A stretch of 64,000 nt of DNA from Ceratorhiza oryzae-sativae (Eukaryota; Basidiomycota; Agaricomycetes; Cantharellales; Ceratobasidiaceae): contig JARWMV010000232.1 in assembly GCA_030998015.1 (NCBI GenBank), positions 1,612,001 to 1,676,000 of the forward strand, given 5' to 3'. The position numbers and the translations under genes are program-made. The notes beneath the pieces were generated by a model, which searched no databases, was not told where the DNA came from, and was given only the letters and a program-made list of their open reading frames with translations. This document shows, piece after piece, positions 30,670 to 41,878 of the stretch. Each line of letters begins with the position of its first letter. Within the stretch, counting starts at the first letter, position 1.

Positions 30670-32505
30670 TTAGTTTTCCGACTCAGAGCTGCTTTCTTCC
30701 TCAACTTGTCTGCTGGCCTTCCCTTGTATCTTAGCTTTGTCATAGGTCCACTGGCCTCGGCACTCCTTCAGGACATTCCCTGATTTACCGCATTTGATAC
30801 AGAGTCCTTCTTTCCTTCGCCTGTCCTTTTCACTGTTTGGTATCCTTACCATGTTGTTGGTTTGGGTATTCCCCTGTTTGCCGCTGGTCCCTAAAGGCTT
30901 GTTCCCCCCTTGTTTGTATTTCGCTGGTGCCCAGGCTGAATTTGATGAGTTGCTGGTCCTTGCATTCATTTTCTGGTTCGCAAACTGCATGTCGTCCATT
31001 TTGCAGGCAAAGTCGATTAATTGATCTAAGGTATATGATGGACCTTCAGCCTCATTTGCCAGTACTTCAATCCTTAAGATCTCTTGTCGTACTTCAGGTT
31101 TTAACCCTTCCCTGAATTGGTCCTTGAGGGCTTCCTGGTTCCAGTCTACCTCTTGGATCAGGATCCGGAATTGGGTAGCATAATCCAATGCACTCTTGGT
31201 CTGTGTTAATTTCCTTAGTTTCCGGATGGTCTTTTCCTTTATGACTGGGTCATTAAAAGCATCCAGGAATCCCTTTCTGAAATCCTTCCAGGATGCAAGA
31301 ATACCTGTGTGTTCGCCTGCTAGTAGTTTCCGGCGGTAAGGTTGTGCCCAGTTTGCTGCTTCCCCATCCTCCATGTTCATTAGCACAGCAGATATCTTTT
31401 TTCGGTCATCAAAGGCTGATTCGTCATAGTCAGCAAAGAAAAGTTCCATGCTGATTATGAAGTTCTCTGCTTCCTTCCCCTTTTTCCCATTAAATTTGCT
31501 GGGTCTCCCTAGTCTCACCTCCTTAGGAGTGTGGTTTGCAGCAAGGGTAGGTTGGTTTGCTTGGGATGGAGGTTCTGTTCGGGGTCTTATTGTGGACTCA
31601 GCCTGGAAGGTTCTTCCCAGAAAGGGTGTTCGTACCGGGGAGGCTGAGGGGGATTGTGAGGGGCTTCCTATGACCACCCTAGTTCTTCCCCTGGTTTCTT
31701 CTGTCCTTTCCCTTGGCCTTCCTGCTTCAGTTGTTTTCCGGAGCTCATTTCCTAGATCGGTTACCCATTGTTCTAGTGCAATTAGGATCTCCCCTGTGTT
31801 TTCGGTTTTCTTCTCTAAGCTTTCGAGCTTTTGCTCTTGCATTCCCAGTACTCGGTTTATTTCCATGGAGATGTCTTTTAATTCTTTTATCAGGTTCCCC
31901 ATTTCTGCTTTTAGGTTGTCCTGGTTCTTTGCCACATAGAGGACATTTTTGTTGGATGTTTCCATTGACCTTACCATCCAGTCCACATTTCCTTCTTGTC
32001 GGGTTAGTGATATTTGACACTGATTTATACCTGTGATTGCCTTTTCTAGTTCCCTATGATTATTGTCTCTAAGTTCCTTGAGCCCCGCCCTGATGGCCGT
32101 GGCAATGGTGTGAATAGGGTTGGCAGTGGCTATGGTTCCGGGACCTGGCTGGGGTTGTGTCCTTGCCTCTTCCGCCAGGGCCATGCCTTGTTCATATATG
32201 GTTCGGGTCATATCTTCTACCTCATCCCTCTCTGGATTTGAGATATCTTCTGGGTCTGGGTTTATTAGGTGAATTGGCGGTTGAGGGCTGCAGAGTGGTA
32301 TTCCCCCTATTTCCCCTCCCAGGATGGGGGCCCAAGTGGGGTTGGGTTGAGCCACTGGTCGTGGGTTTTGTGGCAACCCCCCTGGCATTCCTTGGAGGGT
32401 CTCATCTGGGTTACCTTCAGCCTCTGGGGAAGCAGTGGGTTTGGGTGATTGTGGCCTACTATTCACCACTCTGCTTTGAGATCGAGTTTGTGGTCTCTGT
32501 GACAT
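30670..32505 (-). CDS. Family B Gag
   Basis: 611 aa. Pro/Ser-rich N-terminus, a central coiled-coil (EINRVLGMQEQKLESLEKK), a capsid-like domain (ENFIISMELFFADYDESAF, FRKGFLDAFNDPVIKE), and a C-terminal zinc knuckle CIKCGKSGNVLKEC in which the usual His is Asn. Larger than the A and C Gags, mostly through the N-terminal extension. Frame intact. Confidence 0.88.
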   Translation of the reverse strand: MSQRPQTRSQSRVVNSRPQSPKPTASPEAEGNPDETLQGMPGGLPQNPRPVAQPNPTWAPILGGEIGGIPLCSPQPPIHLINPDPEDISNPERDEVEDMTRTIYEQGMALAEEARTQPQPGPGTIATANPIHTIATAIRAGLKELRDNNHRELEKAITGINQCQISLTRQEGNVDWMVRSMETSNKNVLYVAKNQDNLKAEMGNLIKELKDISMEINRVLGMQEQKLESLEKKTENTGEILIALEQWVTDLGNELRKTTEAGRPRERTEETRGRTRVVIGSPSQSPSASPVRTPFLGRTFQAESTIRPRTEPPSQANQPTLAANHTPKEVRLGRPSKFNGKKGKEAENFIISMELFFADYDESAFDDRKKISAVLMNMEDGEAANWAQPYRRKLLAGEHTGILASWKDFRKGFLDAFNDPVIKEKTIRKLRKLTQTKSALDYATQFRILIQEVDWNQEALKDQFREGLKPEVRQEILRIEVLANEAEGPSYTLDQLIDFACKMDDMQFANQKMNARTSNSSNSAWAPAKYKQGGNKPLGTSGKQGNTQTNNMVRIPNSEKDRRRKEGLCIKCGKSGNVLKECRGQWTYDKAKIQGKASRQVEEESSSESEN

Positions 32506-32612
32506 AGTTTCTTTGTGTTCTCTTATGTATCACAGGAGTTAGCTGGTTTTCTTGTGTACTCAGCCCTTAGTATCTGTGTAGTATACTTATGTTCGCCACT
32601 AGTTAAGTTAAG

Positions 32613-32624
32613 AGCTTGCTTTAT
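32613..32624 (-). other. Family B self-primer binding site
   Basis: Minus strand ATAAAGCAAGCT, two bases inside the 5' LTR, complementary in the RNA to the LTR segment at 32756-32767. That segment lies 34-36 nt below the TATA box at 32795-32803, so it should be the RNA start. Same layout as in families A and C. Confidence 0.7.
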
Positions 32625-32626
32625 AA

Positions 32627-33635
32627 TGTCGTGACCCTCTGGAGGCTCCCTTGTGGAGCACTTAGGTAGTGGCTGTGTTGACGGTTTGGTGCTATGCAGT
32701 ATGTATTGAGCGTTCTAGTTACAGTGTTTTGCTATGGTCTATGGTGGTTGACAAGATAAAGCAAGCTGAGGCGTCCAGTCTTGCTCTATCCTCCTTATAT
32801 ATACCTGTGGCTGTGGTGGCTGCGGACGTATTATCTAAGCACACTCCGCAGTAGGTGTAGGTTATGTACAGTACTATGGGTTAGGTAATTGTTTGTCTTA
32901 AGTTTGTGCGGCTCCGAATCTTATAGAGCCGCGCAAGGTCCAAGGGGTAGGCACTGAGGTCACGTGATCCTGCCATAAGCGCCAAGATCACGTGACAACT
33001 TGCTCCTCGCTCCAAGCAACAATGGAGAGAAATGCTGGAGCGAGTTCAGGGTAACAACCGTAAGCGCTGAGGTCACGTGATCATGCTGTAAGCGCCAAGA
33101 TCATGTGATAACTCGCTCCTCGCTCCAAGTAACAAGGGAGAGAAATGCTGGAGCGAGTTCAGGGTAACCACCGTAGGCGCTGAGGTCACGTGATCCTGCT
33201 GTAAGCGCTGAGATCACGTGACAACTCGCTCCTCGCTCCAAGTAACAATGGAGAGAAATGCTGGAGCGAGTTCAGGGTAACAACCGTAAGCGCTGAGGTC
33301 ACGTGATCATGCTGTAAGCGCCAAGATCATGTGATAACTCGCTCCTCGCTCCAAGTAACAAGGGAGAGAAATGCTGGAGCAAGTTCAGGGTAACCACCAT
33401 AGGCGCTGAGGTCACATGATCCTGCTGTAAGCGCTGAGATCACGTGACAACTCGCTCCTCGCTCCAAGTAACAATGGAGAGAAATGCTGGAGCGAGTTCA
33501 GGGTAACCACCGTAAGCACCGGCTAAGTGCCGAGGTCATGTGACCTTGTTTATGGCTTGTTCCGCTTAGGAAAAATGCCATAAATCTGTAGAAATATTTG
33601 GTTGTTTTGTTATGTCCGTTTGACGGGTCATAACA
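32627..33635 (-). repeat. Family B LTR, right (5' side), 1009 bp
   Basis: Plus strand TGTCGTGACCCTC ... GGGTCATAACA. Holds five tandem units of 112-113 bp (GCTCCTCGCTCCAAG at 33002, 33115, 33228, 33341, 33453), alternating in two subtypes, each with GTCACGTGATC-like motifs and inverted CTCGCTCC/GGAGCGAG. The partner LTR has only three units of 101 bp with a different spacer. Confidence 0.88.
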
Positions 33636-33758
33636 TATTGCACCCTCACTGCACGTCCCACCTTAGACGTTGTCAGTAAAGCCTCTGGCATTGCTGCCCA
33701 TAGGCTTGTCATCACCACTTAGGTGTTTGACGTTACTGTTCAGGTCATAGCTCTGACA
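33636..33758 (+). repeat. Family C 5' LTR remnant
   Basis: Matches the last part of the 3' LTR (from TATTGCACCCTCACTGCACG to GCTCTGACA). The missing part is replaced by the family B LTR. Confidence 0.85.
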
Positions 33759-33760
33759 TT

Positions 33761-33772
33761 AGGTCGAGTTCT
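33761..33772 (+). other. Family C self-primer binding site
   Basis: AGGTCGAGTTCT, two bases inside the LTR, complementary with one CpG-type mismatch to the LTR segment AGAACTCAACCT at 39264-39275. That segment lies 33 nt below the TATA box TATATAA at 39231. Confidence 0.65.
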
Positions 33773-34125
33773 TCCTCATCACTCGGGATTGAGACATACC
33801 CCTGTACTAGCCTACTGTGAAACAGAGAAAGGCTTGGACCACATAATAATCACAAGCAGAAAGAGACTATCCAGTAACAGGTGTCTACAAGGCAGACGGT
33901 ACCTATCGCCCAACCCTAGGACTCTTGTCCATCACCGCACATGTTGCAGACAGCAAACTACCCGCTTGCAAAAAAGACGCTCTATATCACACCCATCAAA
34001 GGCTTGTTGATTAGTTGTAGTCATTGTTCAACACTAGGTAGCAGAGCAGCCACAGTGTTTGAGAGTGAAAATCCCAGCTTCAAGAGCACCCACCATACTT
34101 GTCTATCCCACTTCCTTTTTTAGCT

Positions 34126-35439
34126 ATGTCCGCACCAAACCCTGCCCCCGCTTGGATTCAGTTCGATGCCACTCAGATTCAAATACCCACCGATCCAGCC
34201 GACCTATTAGCATTCACCCAAACAATCAAGGATGCGCTGATCGCAATAAACAACAATCTGGCGGTATTCATCAATCAACAGTCGGCCAAACTATCCACTA
34301 TCAACACCACTCTCCAGAACCACGATACAAGCCTATCTAACCTTGATACAAATGTAGTCGCGCTCCAGGCTGCAGTCCAAGCACCTGGTACAAGCACCTC
34401 TATTGCGCGTACTCGAGCGCCCAAGTTATCAGCGCCTGCTAAATTTGATGGTTTGGATAAAAACAAAGTGGTATCCTTCAGGGTCGCAGTGGCCCATTAT
34501 TTGCGGACTTCCTATCCCTCTGCGACTGCTGATGAGCAGATCGCTTACATCATCTCCTGCCTGGATGGCAAAGCCCATGAATGGCTGGAACCCTATCTGG
34601 AAGACAACGTTATCAATGGCAATCCAGTCACTTGGCTTCACAATGTCAATGATTTCTGGACCCAATTTAACGCTCGCTGGAACGTTGCCAACAAGACCGA
34701 AAACTTCAGGGCAAAATTCAAATCGCTCAAACAAAAGAATTTGGTCCAAGAATACTTCAAAGACTTCCAGACATATTCCCAGGGCCTTGGCTACAATGAC
34801 GCATCCCTTCGTGATCACTTCTATGATGGTCTCACAGTCAAAATCAAGGAATTCCTTGTGGCCCAAGACTACAATCATATGGCTGCCAACGTCACCCTGC
34901 AAACCCTTGCAGATAAGGCATTCAGAATCGATCAGTGTATTGAGTCGTTCCAGGCACAAAATCCATCTTCCAAATCTTCCTCTTCCAATGTGGCTAGCAC
35001 CTCTACCAAAGCTTCCACCTTGCCGTCAACAGCTCCTCCCAAAGGCCAGGCCAGGGAAAAGATGTCTGTTGGGGAAAAGGTGTACACGCTTGGTCCAGAT
35101 GGCAAGGCTCACAAAGGAACAATCTTGGCTATAAACTGCAACGCCAAAGGACAGTTGATTCCCACAATCAAATGGAATGATGGATCATCTGAGGAAACTA
35201 CCTTCAAACAAATCCAAAAAGATTTGCATCCGATCGTCGTTGCTCCCTCAGCTCCTACCCTGGCCAAGGGGTCTGGTCCTGGACCTATGGATCTAGATTC
35301 AGCAGGGAAAGGAAAAAAACCTGTAATATGCAGCACTTGTGGTGGTCGTGGCCATTATTCTAGCGCTTGTCCCTCCAAACCCTATTCTGGGCAAGCTGCT
35401 TCCCTTTCTGGTGATGAGTTGGAAAACGAGGACGCTTGA
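34126..35439 (+). CDS. Family C Gag
   Basis: 437 aa from the ATG at 34126 (MSAPNPAPAW, matching the family A start MASQPPAPAW in style). Capsid-like region (WLHNVNDFWTQFNARWNV, YNDASLRDHFYDGLTVKI), then a zinc knuckle CSTCGGRGHYSSAC. Frame intact although pol is not. The stop overlaps the pol frame by four bases, but the overlapping start is TTG instead of ATG. Confidence 0.9.
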   Translation: MSAPNPAPAWIQFDATQIQIPTDPADLLAFTQTIKDALIAINNNLAVFINQQSAKLSTINTTLQNHDTSLSNLDTNVVALQAAVQAPGTSTSIARTRAPKLSAPAKFDGLDKNKVVSFRVAVAHYLRTSYPSATADEQIAYIISCLDGKAHEWLEPYLEDNVINGNPVTWLHNVNDFWTQFNARWNVANKTENFRAKFKSLKQKNLVQEYFKDFQTYSQGLGYNDASLRDHFYDGLTVKIKEFLVAQDYNHMAANVTLQTLADKAFRIDQCIESFQAQNPSSKSSSSNVASTSTKASTLPSTAPPKGQAREKMSVGEKVYTLGPDGKAHKGTILAINCNAKGQLIPTIKWNDGSSEETTFKQIQKDLHPIVVAPSAPTLAKGSGPGPMDLDSAGKGKKPVICSTCGGRGHYSSACPSKPYSGQAASLSGDELENEDA

Positions 35440-38400
35440 ACATTGATGGAGCAAATGTATCAAGCGAAACCTGTATGGACTTTGAGATATATGCTATAGA
35501 CAACGTGTCCCCTTTGAATATATATTTTGTTGCATCTCAAGCCCTGTCCGCTCCAGAAAATAAAAGCATCAACCATATGCAAACCATGCATGGTTGGGCC
35601 ATGATTGACTCAGGCGCATCTTCATGCTTTATACACCCACGCCTAGTTAAACAATATTGAATACCCACTTATAAAAAGAAAAATCCAAAAAAATTAAAAG
35701 TTATTGATGGTTGTGAAATCTCTTCTGGTATTGTTGATACAGAATGTGTTTTTATTTTAGAAATAGGCAGTCATAAGGAACAATTGGTTTGTAATGTAGC
35801 AGACATAGGTAGACACACCTTAGTACTAGGAATGTCATGGCTCAAATTACATAATCCAAATATTGACTGGCCAAATAAACGTATTACCTTTAACTCAAAC
35901 TTTTGTATAAAAAACTGTGTTCCTGCTTCTAATGTAGTTCTTGGCAATGTTGGTGGTGTCGTTGACCCATTCAACGAAAACCTAGGAGGTGTCAAGGCTT
36001 ACCAACCTCTTGAAGGCATCCCTAGGGACCCTGGAGGTGTCGTGGTATCAAAACCACTTGAAGGCATCCCAGAGGAACTCCGAGACTATACGGACATATT
36101 TTCTGAGGACAAAGTGACGGAGTTACCTCCTCACCGTCCATATGACCTTGAGATAGTCCTCAAGGATCAAAACGCACCAGTAAAAGGACCGGTATACCCC
36201 CTTCACCCTTCGGATGATGAGGAATTAAGGAGAATACTCAAAGAGCAGTTGGACAAAGGGTTGATCAGGCCCTCCAAATCATGATACAGCTCTCCAGTAA
36301 TCTTTGTTCCTAAAAAGAATGGCAAAAGAAGGATGTGTGTCGATTATTGTTCACTCAATTCCAACACAGTACGAAACGCATATCCCATACCTCTCATTTC
36401 CACCTTGGTAGAGAAATTGAGAGGAGCACGCGTATTCACAACTCTGGACCTTAAATCTGGCTATAATCTGGTCAGAATTAAAGAAGGAGATGAATGGAAA
36501 ACAGCGTTTAAAACGAAATATGGTCTATTTGAATACTTGGTTATGCCTTTTGGTCTTTGTAATGCTCCGGCCACCTTCCAGAACTTCATGAACAAGATCT
36601 TTAGGGATTTACTAGATGTATCAGTCATAGTATACCTTGACGACATACTTATATTTTCCAAAAACCCTGCGGATCACATGAAGCATGTTCAGGAGGTGTT
36701 ATCCCGACTTAGGAAACACCAGCTATACTGCAACCTGGAAAAATGTGTCTTCAACGCCTCTGAAGTGGAATACCTAGGTGTAATTGCCAACAGCAAAGGA
36801 GTCAAAACAGACCCAAAAAAGGTCACGGAAGCGGTTAATTGGGAAACACTGCATACTGTAAAGGAAGTGCAGGAAGCACTAGGGTTTTTCAACTACTATC
36901 GCCGCTTCATAGAGGACTTTGCAGGACGAGCTTGGCCTATGTACCAGCTCTTGCATAAAGATGTCCATTGGCGATGGGGTAAGAATGAGGAAGCATCTTT
37001 CCAAATTCTGAAAAAAGCACTAGTCGAATCTCCTGTCTTAATCCAACCAGACGTCACAAAGGAATTTATACTGGAATGTGATGCATCCGACTTTGCCACT
37101 GGAGCTATCCTTAACCAGTATAGCAGAGATGGTAAATTGCACCCAGTAGCCTTCTATTCCAAAACTCTATCACCAGCTGAATGAAATTATGATATACATG
37201 ATAAAGAATTACTGGCTATGATATGAGCATTCAAAGAATGGCGTCACTTGCTTGAAGGATCTGAAATCCCTGTCTTGGTACTCTCAGACCACAAAAATCT
37301 AGAGTTCTTCCAGACAAAAAGGGACTTAAACCAGAGACAAGCAAGGTGGATGGGCTTCCTGGCCGACTACAACTACAGAATCAAATACAGAAAAGGGGCA
37401 CAAAATGGAAAAGCTGATATACTATCTCAATGAGAATCACGTCGGAGAGAGGCAGCTAAAGAGGGGGGTAAAACCCCACTGCTTATCAGCCCTGAGCTTT
37501 TCATTTCAGCAATTCTCACCGACCATTCCCTCAATGATTTAATCAGGGATGCGTTACCAGATGATAAGACCGTATCAAAGATTCTAAAGTCCCTCGAGGA
37601 AAACATTCTAGTTAAAGGCTGGCGTCTAGAAGATGACTTGTTGTACTACCACGACCACATATACGTACCAAACGAGTCAGAAATCAGACAAGTAGTCATA
37701 GAAAGCCGGCATGACAATCCTGCAGCAGGGCATCCAGGGCATTTCAGGACACTAGATCTCCTATCTCAAGATTACTATTGGTCCAGAATGAAAAAATCTG
37801 TTGTCAATTATATTCAGGCATGCGACTTGTGTATCCGGAACAAGCATTCAAACCAAGCCCCTCCTGGTCTCCTACAACCCATAGACTTACCAAATAAACC
37901 CTGGGAGGAAATCACCTATGACTTGATCACTGGATTACCAACGTCAGCAGGTTACGATGCAATACTCACAGTGGTGGACCAATTATCAAAAATGGTACAC
38001 TTTATCCCCACACACTCGGGAGCCACTGCAGTAGACGTTGCAAACCTATTTGTAAACTTTGTCTGGAAACTACACGGATTACCCCAAAAAACCATATCGG
38101 ACCGAGGCCCTAACTTCAATGCCAAATTCCTTCGCCAATTGTACAAACGCCTAAACATCGAACCACACTACTCTACGGTGTACAGACCACAGGTTGACGG
38201 GCAAAGCGAAAGACTTAACCAATTCGTCGAAATATATCTTCGTCACTACATAAATCACAGACAGACAGATTGGGTAGCAGCATTGCCTATGGTGGAATTC
38301 ACATATAATAATGGGAAGCACTCAGGATCAAGCCACACGCCATTCTTTGCCTGCTATGGTTACAACCCAGACTTCACTGTGGGTAATACCAAAGAAAGCC

Positions 38401-38966
38401 AGGTACCTGCTGCCGATCAACATGCTGAACACCTCAAGGAAATCCAAGAAGAGGCCAAGGCTGCTCTAGCGATTGCCAATCGAACATACTCCGAATATTA
38501 TAATTGAAAGCATTGTGAAGCACCAAAGATTGAAGTCAGATCAAAGGTCTTCCTAGATGGCTCAAATATTAAAACTATACACCCTTCTAAGAAATTGGAT
38601 AACAGGCGTTTTGGACCATACAAGGTACTGGAACAAATCAGGAAACATACCTTCAAACTGGAATTACCCAAATCCATGAAGGTCCATCCAGTATTCCACA
38701 CTTCACTCCTATTCCCAAAACCAATAGATGACTATAACCGGCAACCTGTACCTGTTCCACTGGTGGTCACTCCTGATGGCGAAGAAGAATTTGAAGTTGA
38801 AGAAATCCTGGACTCTCGAAAGGTTGGAAGAAGATTGGAGTATTATGTCAAATGGAAAGGCTATGGACCAGAAGAAAACCTATGGTTACCTAAAGCTGAA
38901 CTCAAGAACGCACCTGAACGAGTCAAAGAATTCCACCAACTCCACCCCAATGCACTCGGACCTTGA
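35436..38966 (+). pseudogene. Family C pol with six TGA stops
   Basis: One continuous frame of about 1177 codons broken only by TGA at 35658, 36282, 37182, 37224, 37431 and 38505. Each sits where the related family A protein has, or allows, Arg, which fits CGA to TGA. Domains: protease AMIDSGASSCFIH, RT VIVYLDDILIFSK, RNase H ECDASDFATGAIL, integrase HDNPAAGHPGHF and SDRGPNFNAKFL, chromodomain YYVKWKGYGPEE. It ends just before the polypurine tract at 38966-38977. Confidence 0.92.
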
Positions 38967-38977
38967 TGGGGGGGAAG

Positions 38978-39499
38978 TGTCATGGCCTAGACCATGATGC
39001 AGATTTTATTATGAATTTCGTATATTTTATAAAATCTCTCCTTTTCATAATTTTGGACAAGTCCTGTTTAATTGGATATATGCATAGAATTACTTACATG
39101 ATCACATGACCTTGTTGTTGTTTATGTTCTGTTTGTACCTTCTGGAATATTCCATTACATGGCACCATTCTCACATCATACAATAGTTGTCTCGCACCAT
39201 ACGTGTATTTGATATAGCTCATCATATGAATATATAAGGGAGAGTCTGAGAGCCTTAAGCCTCAGAACTCAACCTCCTGTCGTATCCCCTCTACTACCTG
39301 TGTGACTTACCAGTCCATAGTCCCTGCCCAGTCCTCTTGAGGACAAGTGCACTTACTACCCTACCTCCTTGCGTCTTATTGCACCCTCACTGCACGTCCC
39401 ACCTTAGACGTTGTCAGTAAAGCCTCCGGCATCGCTGCCCATAGGCTTGTCATCACCACTTAGGTGTTTGATGTTACTGTTCAGGTCGTAGCTCTGACA
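38978..39499 (+). repeat. Family C 3' LTR, 522 bp
   Basis: TGTCATGGCC ... GCTCTGACA, preceded by the polypurine tract GGGGGGGAAG. TATATAA at 39231-39237. Confidence 0.9.
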
Positions 39500-40454
39500 T
39501 TAGCAGACAACCATGCAGAATGGCTCCAAAAGGGCCATGACGAACTTAAGGCAGCTCTGGAAATAGCAAACCAGAGGATCAAGGAATACTATGACCAGAA
39601 GCATCGGACCCCAGAAGCTATCAAGGTTGGAGACAAAGTCTGGCTTGATACCAAGAACATACAGACACAACAGGCCTCCAGGAAACTGGCCCACAAAAGA
39701 GTTGGACCATTCAAGGTGGTAGCACAACATGGCACACATGCTTTCAAACTGGACCCACCGATAACCATGAAAATACACCCAGTATTTCATGTTTCACTTC
39801 TCACCAGATATAGAGACAACCCCTATGGCTGTCAGGCTCCCCCACCACCACCTGTGGTAACTCCTGAAGGGGAAGAAGAATTCAAAGTGGAACAGACCAT
39901 AAAACCATGATACAACAAAAGGTCTAATGTCTTCGAATACTACATCAAATGGCTTGGCTACAACAAGCGACAATGGTTGACTTATGATGACCTGGTGAAC
40001 ACACCAGAACTCATTGCCAACTATGTCAAGTCACATCCAAAGGCACCCCATGACCCCTGTGCCTTGAAGGGGGGAAGTGTCACAAACTGACATGCATATA
40101 TCCACTCTATAATATTTTCTCGATTTACTACATTTTATGAGATCATCTTCAAAACATACTTGCCTTTTATGGTATATCTGTGTCATGTGATTCAGGGGAT
40201 GTTCTGGACTGGTAACTGAGATGTATTTCAACTCTGATGTGAAATTCCACAGTTCCACAGTTGCTTCTACCGCTTCTATCTCTTATCAGTCATGACTCAC
40301 TATATGGACTTGTTTGTTATGATGTGGCTTGTACTATGTATATAAACCAGGTCAAGTTCACAGAGGACTCCTCAAGAACTTGACCTCTTGTTGAATACAA
40401 GTTCTTTTACTTTCTTAACTGTTTTCCTCATCACCTGACTTGTCATCGTCAACA
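39500..40454 (+). mobile_element. Truncated family A element (pol end plus 3' LTR)
   Basis: Codes for the last part of family A pol in plus orientation (from ADNHAEWLQKGHDELKAAL) up to the chromodomain, with one TGA at 39908-39910 where A1 and A2 have an Arg codon, followed by a 377-bp LTR at 40078-40454. It starts directly at the end of the family C LTR, so C probably inserted into it; the rest of this copy is missing. Confidence 0.88.
40078..40454 (+). repeat. Family A LTR of the truncated copy
   Basis: TGTCACAAACTGACATGC ... GTCAACA, 377 bp; many CpG sites of the A1/A2 LTRs are TpG or CpA here. Confidence 0.88.
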
Positions 40455-41454
40455 GTAGCTATGTATTAGTATAAGAATGAATGGATCAATTTATTCATAT
40501 TGCAGGATTATCCATGTCAGGATAAGGGTGACACCATATATATTCATTTCCCTATTAGGAATATACAAGATTTAATTGTTCTGGTGAATCCAACCAGATC
40601 TCGTCATCACCATCACCCTTCTAGGTTCATCTAGCACTTGAGCCTGAAACAGGTCTCATAGTTCTGGCATGTTTGACTTTTAAGTTGCTTAAGACAATCT
40701 CAACCAGTCATAGGATAACAATAATATTACTAGGGACCATCATACCAATAGATTTCATAGGTATATATAATGCTTGTCGGTCTGGTGAAATGAATTGTCT
40801 TGATGGATACTATCAGTTTCATCATTCTGTTGGTGATTATAGCTTACCTCGATTTTATACTTTGGACAGTGACCATCTGTACAATAACAAATGACAAATA
40901 GCTTACATGGACTGTGGGTGCACTACAAAGAACAAAGTCTCACTGTGACTGCCTTGTAGTGTCCTCATTGTTCTGGTGACCATGAGGTGGCTTATGTCTG
41001 CTATGAGTGCTTATAAGGCCATATAGGGCTTGGCCCAAAGGGCTGATGATGTTGGTTCTATTGTCTATTTCTATCTATTGTGTGTCTCTATTCTACAGTG
41101 TATGGTTGAGGTCCCTGTGGTGGATGAGATAAAGCAAGCTGAGGTCCTCCAGCTTGCTCCCTATTTCTTATATATTCTAAAAGGCATGAGTCATACCTTT
41201 CTGCAGTCTGCAGTGTTTACAGGTCACATGAGTAGTCTGGTCATGAGTAAACAGCATAGATACCTCATGTGATTGTCTATAACCCTTATGTAAGTTGCTC
41301 TTAGGGTTGTTGTGGCTCCAAATCTTATAGAGCTGCACAAGGTCCCAGGGTCATGTGATTTAAGCACTGAGGTCATGTGATAACTTGCTCCTTGCTCCAA
41401 GTTACAATGGAGAGAATTGCAGGAGCAAGTTAGGTAACCACTGTAAGCACTGAA
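40455..41454. other. Unrecognised sequence ending in a diverged family B LTR remnant
   Basis: The first 500 bp show nothing recognisable. From about 40985 the sequence follows the family B LTR in outline: GAGATAAAGCAAGCTGAGG, a TTATATATT promoter-like stretch, AATCTTATAGAGCTGCACAA, then one diverged repeat unit with GCTCCTTGCTCCAAG. Confidence 0.5.
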
Positions 41455-41878
41455 TGTTGTGACCCTCTGGATGCTTCCTTGCAAAGCACTTAAGTAGTGG
41501 CTGCATTGATGGTTTGGTGCTATGCGGTATGTATTGAGTGTTCTAGTTACAGTGTTTGCTATGGTCTATGGTGGTTGATGAGATAAAGCAAGCTGAGGCG
41601 TCCAGTCTTGCTTTATCCTTCTTATATACACCTGTGGCTGCGGTGGCTGTGGATGTATTATCTAAGCACAATCCACAGTAGGTGCAGGTTATATACAGTA
41701 CTATGGGTTAGGTAATTGTTTATCTTAAGTTTGTGCAGCTCTGAATCTTATAGAGCTGCACGAGGTCTGAGGGGTAAGCGCTGAGGTCATGTGATCCTGC
41801 CGTAAGCACTGAGATCACATGACAACTTGCTCCTCACTCCAAGTAACAATGGAGAGAAATGCTGGAGTGAGTTCAGGG
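41455..41878 (-). repeat. Truncated family B LTR
   Basis: Starts TGTTGTGACCCTCTGG and follows the B LTR through the promoter and one tandem unit, then is cut at 41878 by a family A LTR. CpG sites are mostly decayed. Confidence 0.8.

Larger units (their letters stand above)
15636..33635 (-). mobile_element. Ty3/gypsy retrotransposon family B (composite, hosts A1 and a Rep cassette)
   Basis: Read on the minus strand: 5' LTR 33635-32627, primer site 32624-32613, gag 32505-30670, pol 30652-28693 continued at 21746-20288, then 3.9 kb of extra coding sequence, a polypurine tract at 16436-16427 and an LTR 16422-15636. Pol is split by element A1 (21747-28692). Order protease, RT, RNase H, integrase, chromodomain-like C-terminus places it among chromoviruses. 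Flanks of the two LTRs differ (ACTCT and TATTG), so no target duplication remains; the LTRs also differ in repeat content. The pair may therefore be recombinant. Confidence 0.75.
33636..39499 (+). mobile_element. Ty3/gypsy chromovirus family C, decayed, 5' LTR truncated
   Basis: The 5' LTR survives only as its last 123 bp (33636-33758), beginning exactly where the family B LTR ends. Gag is open, pol is one frame with six TGA stops, and the 3' LTR (38978-39499) is complete. It abuts a truncated family A copy at 39500. Confidence 0.88.

Noticed and set aside
32940..33540. CRISPR array
   Set aside because: The regular repeats are long near-identical tandem units inside an LTR, without short unique spacers or cas genes, in a eukaryotic genome.
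39464..39910. Plus-strand ORF starting inside the family C LTR
   Set aside because: The first 12 or so codons are LTR sequence read by chance into the truncated family A pol; not a fusion gene.
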